From Chloroflexi bacterium RBG_13_51_36 (GTDB lineage: Bacteria > Chloroflexota > Dehalococcoidia > GIF9 > AB-539-J10): a stretch of DNA of 48,369 bases. Both the position numbers and the translations under genes were made by a program. Positions within the stretch are counted from its first letter, which is position 1. Each line of letters starts with the position of its first letter. Shown piece by piece: positions 48,053-48,369 of the stretch. Under the pieces are notes generated by a model. The model did no database searches, was not told the DNA's origin, and saw only the letters and a list, made by a program, of their open reading frames with translations. Where the stretch lies: positions 1 to 48,369 of the forward strand of contig MGMS01000041.1 of NCBI GenBank assembly GCA_001796515.1. Direction: 5' to 3'.

Positions 48053-48369
48053 ATGGTGAAGCAAGAAGCGCAAAGAGGGCAGACTGCCAGTATGGAAGAT
48101 TACCTTGAGGCGATAGCCAAGCTTGGCGAAGAAAGCAAGGTAGTCAAAGTGAAGCAACTCAGCCAGATGCTGGGGGTTAAGATGCCCAGTGTAACGTCGG
48201 CCTTGAAAAAACTTTCAGAACGGGAACTGGTGGAGCACGAGAAATATGGTCACATTAAGCTCACTCCCGAAGGCAATGAGGTTGCCCGCGATGTGATTTG
48301 CCGCCATGAGGCGCTGACTCGCTTTTTTGCCCGTGCCCTGGGTATTGACCAGGAGACTGCCGAAGAAGA
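48053..48369 (+). CDS. DtxR/MntR-family metal-dependent transcriptional regulator (partial)
   Basis: The first 105 codons of a metalloregulator are present; the gene runs off the window. A winged helix-turn-helix is clear: MEDYLEAIAKLGEESKVVKV, QLSQMLGVKMPSVTSALKKL, ERELVEHEKYGHIKLTPEGN, followed by the start of the metal-binding/dimerisation domain (CRHEALTRFFARALGID). Family members bind Fe2+ or Mn2+ and repress uptake or storage genes. The ATG at 48053 follows AGGAG. The operator at 48017 and its second copy at 45969 make autoregulation likely. Downstream targets such as a FeoAB or ABC metal transporter would lie beyond the end. Confidence 0.93.
   Translation, partial: MVKQEAQRGQTASMEDYLEAIAKLGEESKVVKVKQLSQMLGVKMPSVTSALKKLSERELVEHEKYGHIKLTPEGNEVARDVICRHEALTRFFARALGIDQETAEE

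Overview
The window looks like a piece of an uncultivated anaerobic bacterium, most plausibly a Chloroflexi of the Dehalococcoidia type; this is inference from gene content, not from a marker gene. Pointers are a four-subunit (gamma-delta-alpha-beta) pyruvate/2-oxoacid:ferredoxin oxidoreductase, a metF/metV pair joined to NuoE, NuoF and formate-dehydrogenase-like subunits (Wood-Ljungdahl-type C1 metabolism), a sodium-pump decarboxylase beta/gamma pair, a bacterial P3A proton ATPase, and two secreted RCC1-like/InlB-like repeat proteins. Base composition is near 50% GC, except for one clearly AT-rich gene (a KAP NTPase).

Layout. 1-1774 (minus): 5' part of homoserine dehydrogenase behind a membrane-anchored SurA-like foldase. 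1848-22015: a 20-kb block that starts at an intact tRNA-Pro(GGG) and ends at a perfect 35-bp copy of that tRNA's 3' end. It holds a GNAT acetyltransferase, an ABCE1-like stand-alone ferredoxin, an orphan DppB-type permease, an RCC1-like protein, an SPFH protein, a leucine-rich-repeat protein, and then a carbohydrate/energy cluster: DUF5752 protein, trehalose synthase-like glycosyltransferase, P3A H+-ATPase, PEP synthase, glycogen phosphorylase and a 15-codon stub of pfkA. An ABC exporter whose ATPase carries an in-frame amber codon and a site-2 protease with CBS domains close the block. Several dispersed intergenic repeats lie here.

22138-23810 (minus): an overlapping gene pair, a TraX-family membrane acyltransferase and a membrane-anchored peptide-deformylase-like protein that has lost the catalytic glutamate. 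24077-26254: the AT-rich KAP-family P-loop NTPase. 26370-37414 (minus): a histidine kinase, a NarL-type regulator, a tandem-receiver protein, then FdhA-like, NuoE, NuoF::GltD fusion, MetV and MetF. The likely theme is regulated electron transfer between NAD(P)H and methylene-tetrahydrofolate. The FdhA-like protein has tyrosine in place of the usual Cys/Sec molybdenum ligand.

37634-42200 (minus): two tRNA-Ser, a P2A Ca2+-type ATPase, and OadB with OadG. 42337-45790 (plus): tRNA-Arg(CCG), a MITE-like repeat, porC-porD-porA-porB, tRNA-Pro(TGG). 45925-48369: a duplicated DtxR-type promoter/operator with a dead gene stub, the second RCC1/InlB protein, and the intact DtxR-family regulator running off the end.

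The best candidates for something undescribed are (i) the TraX plus deformylase-like pair, possibly an extracytoplasmic N-terminus-modifying or N-terminus-binding system, and (ii) the MetVF/NuoEF-GltD/Tyr-FdhA-like complex.
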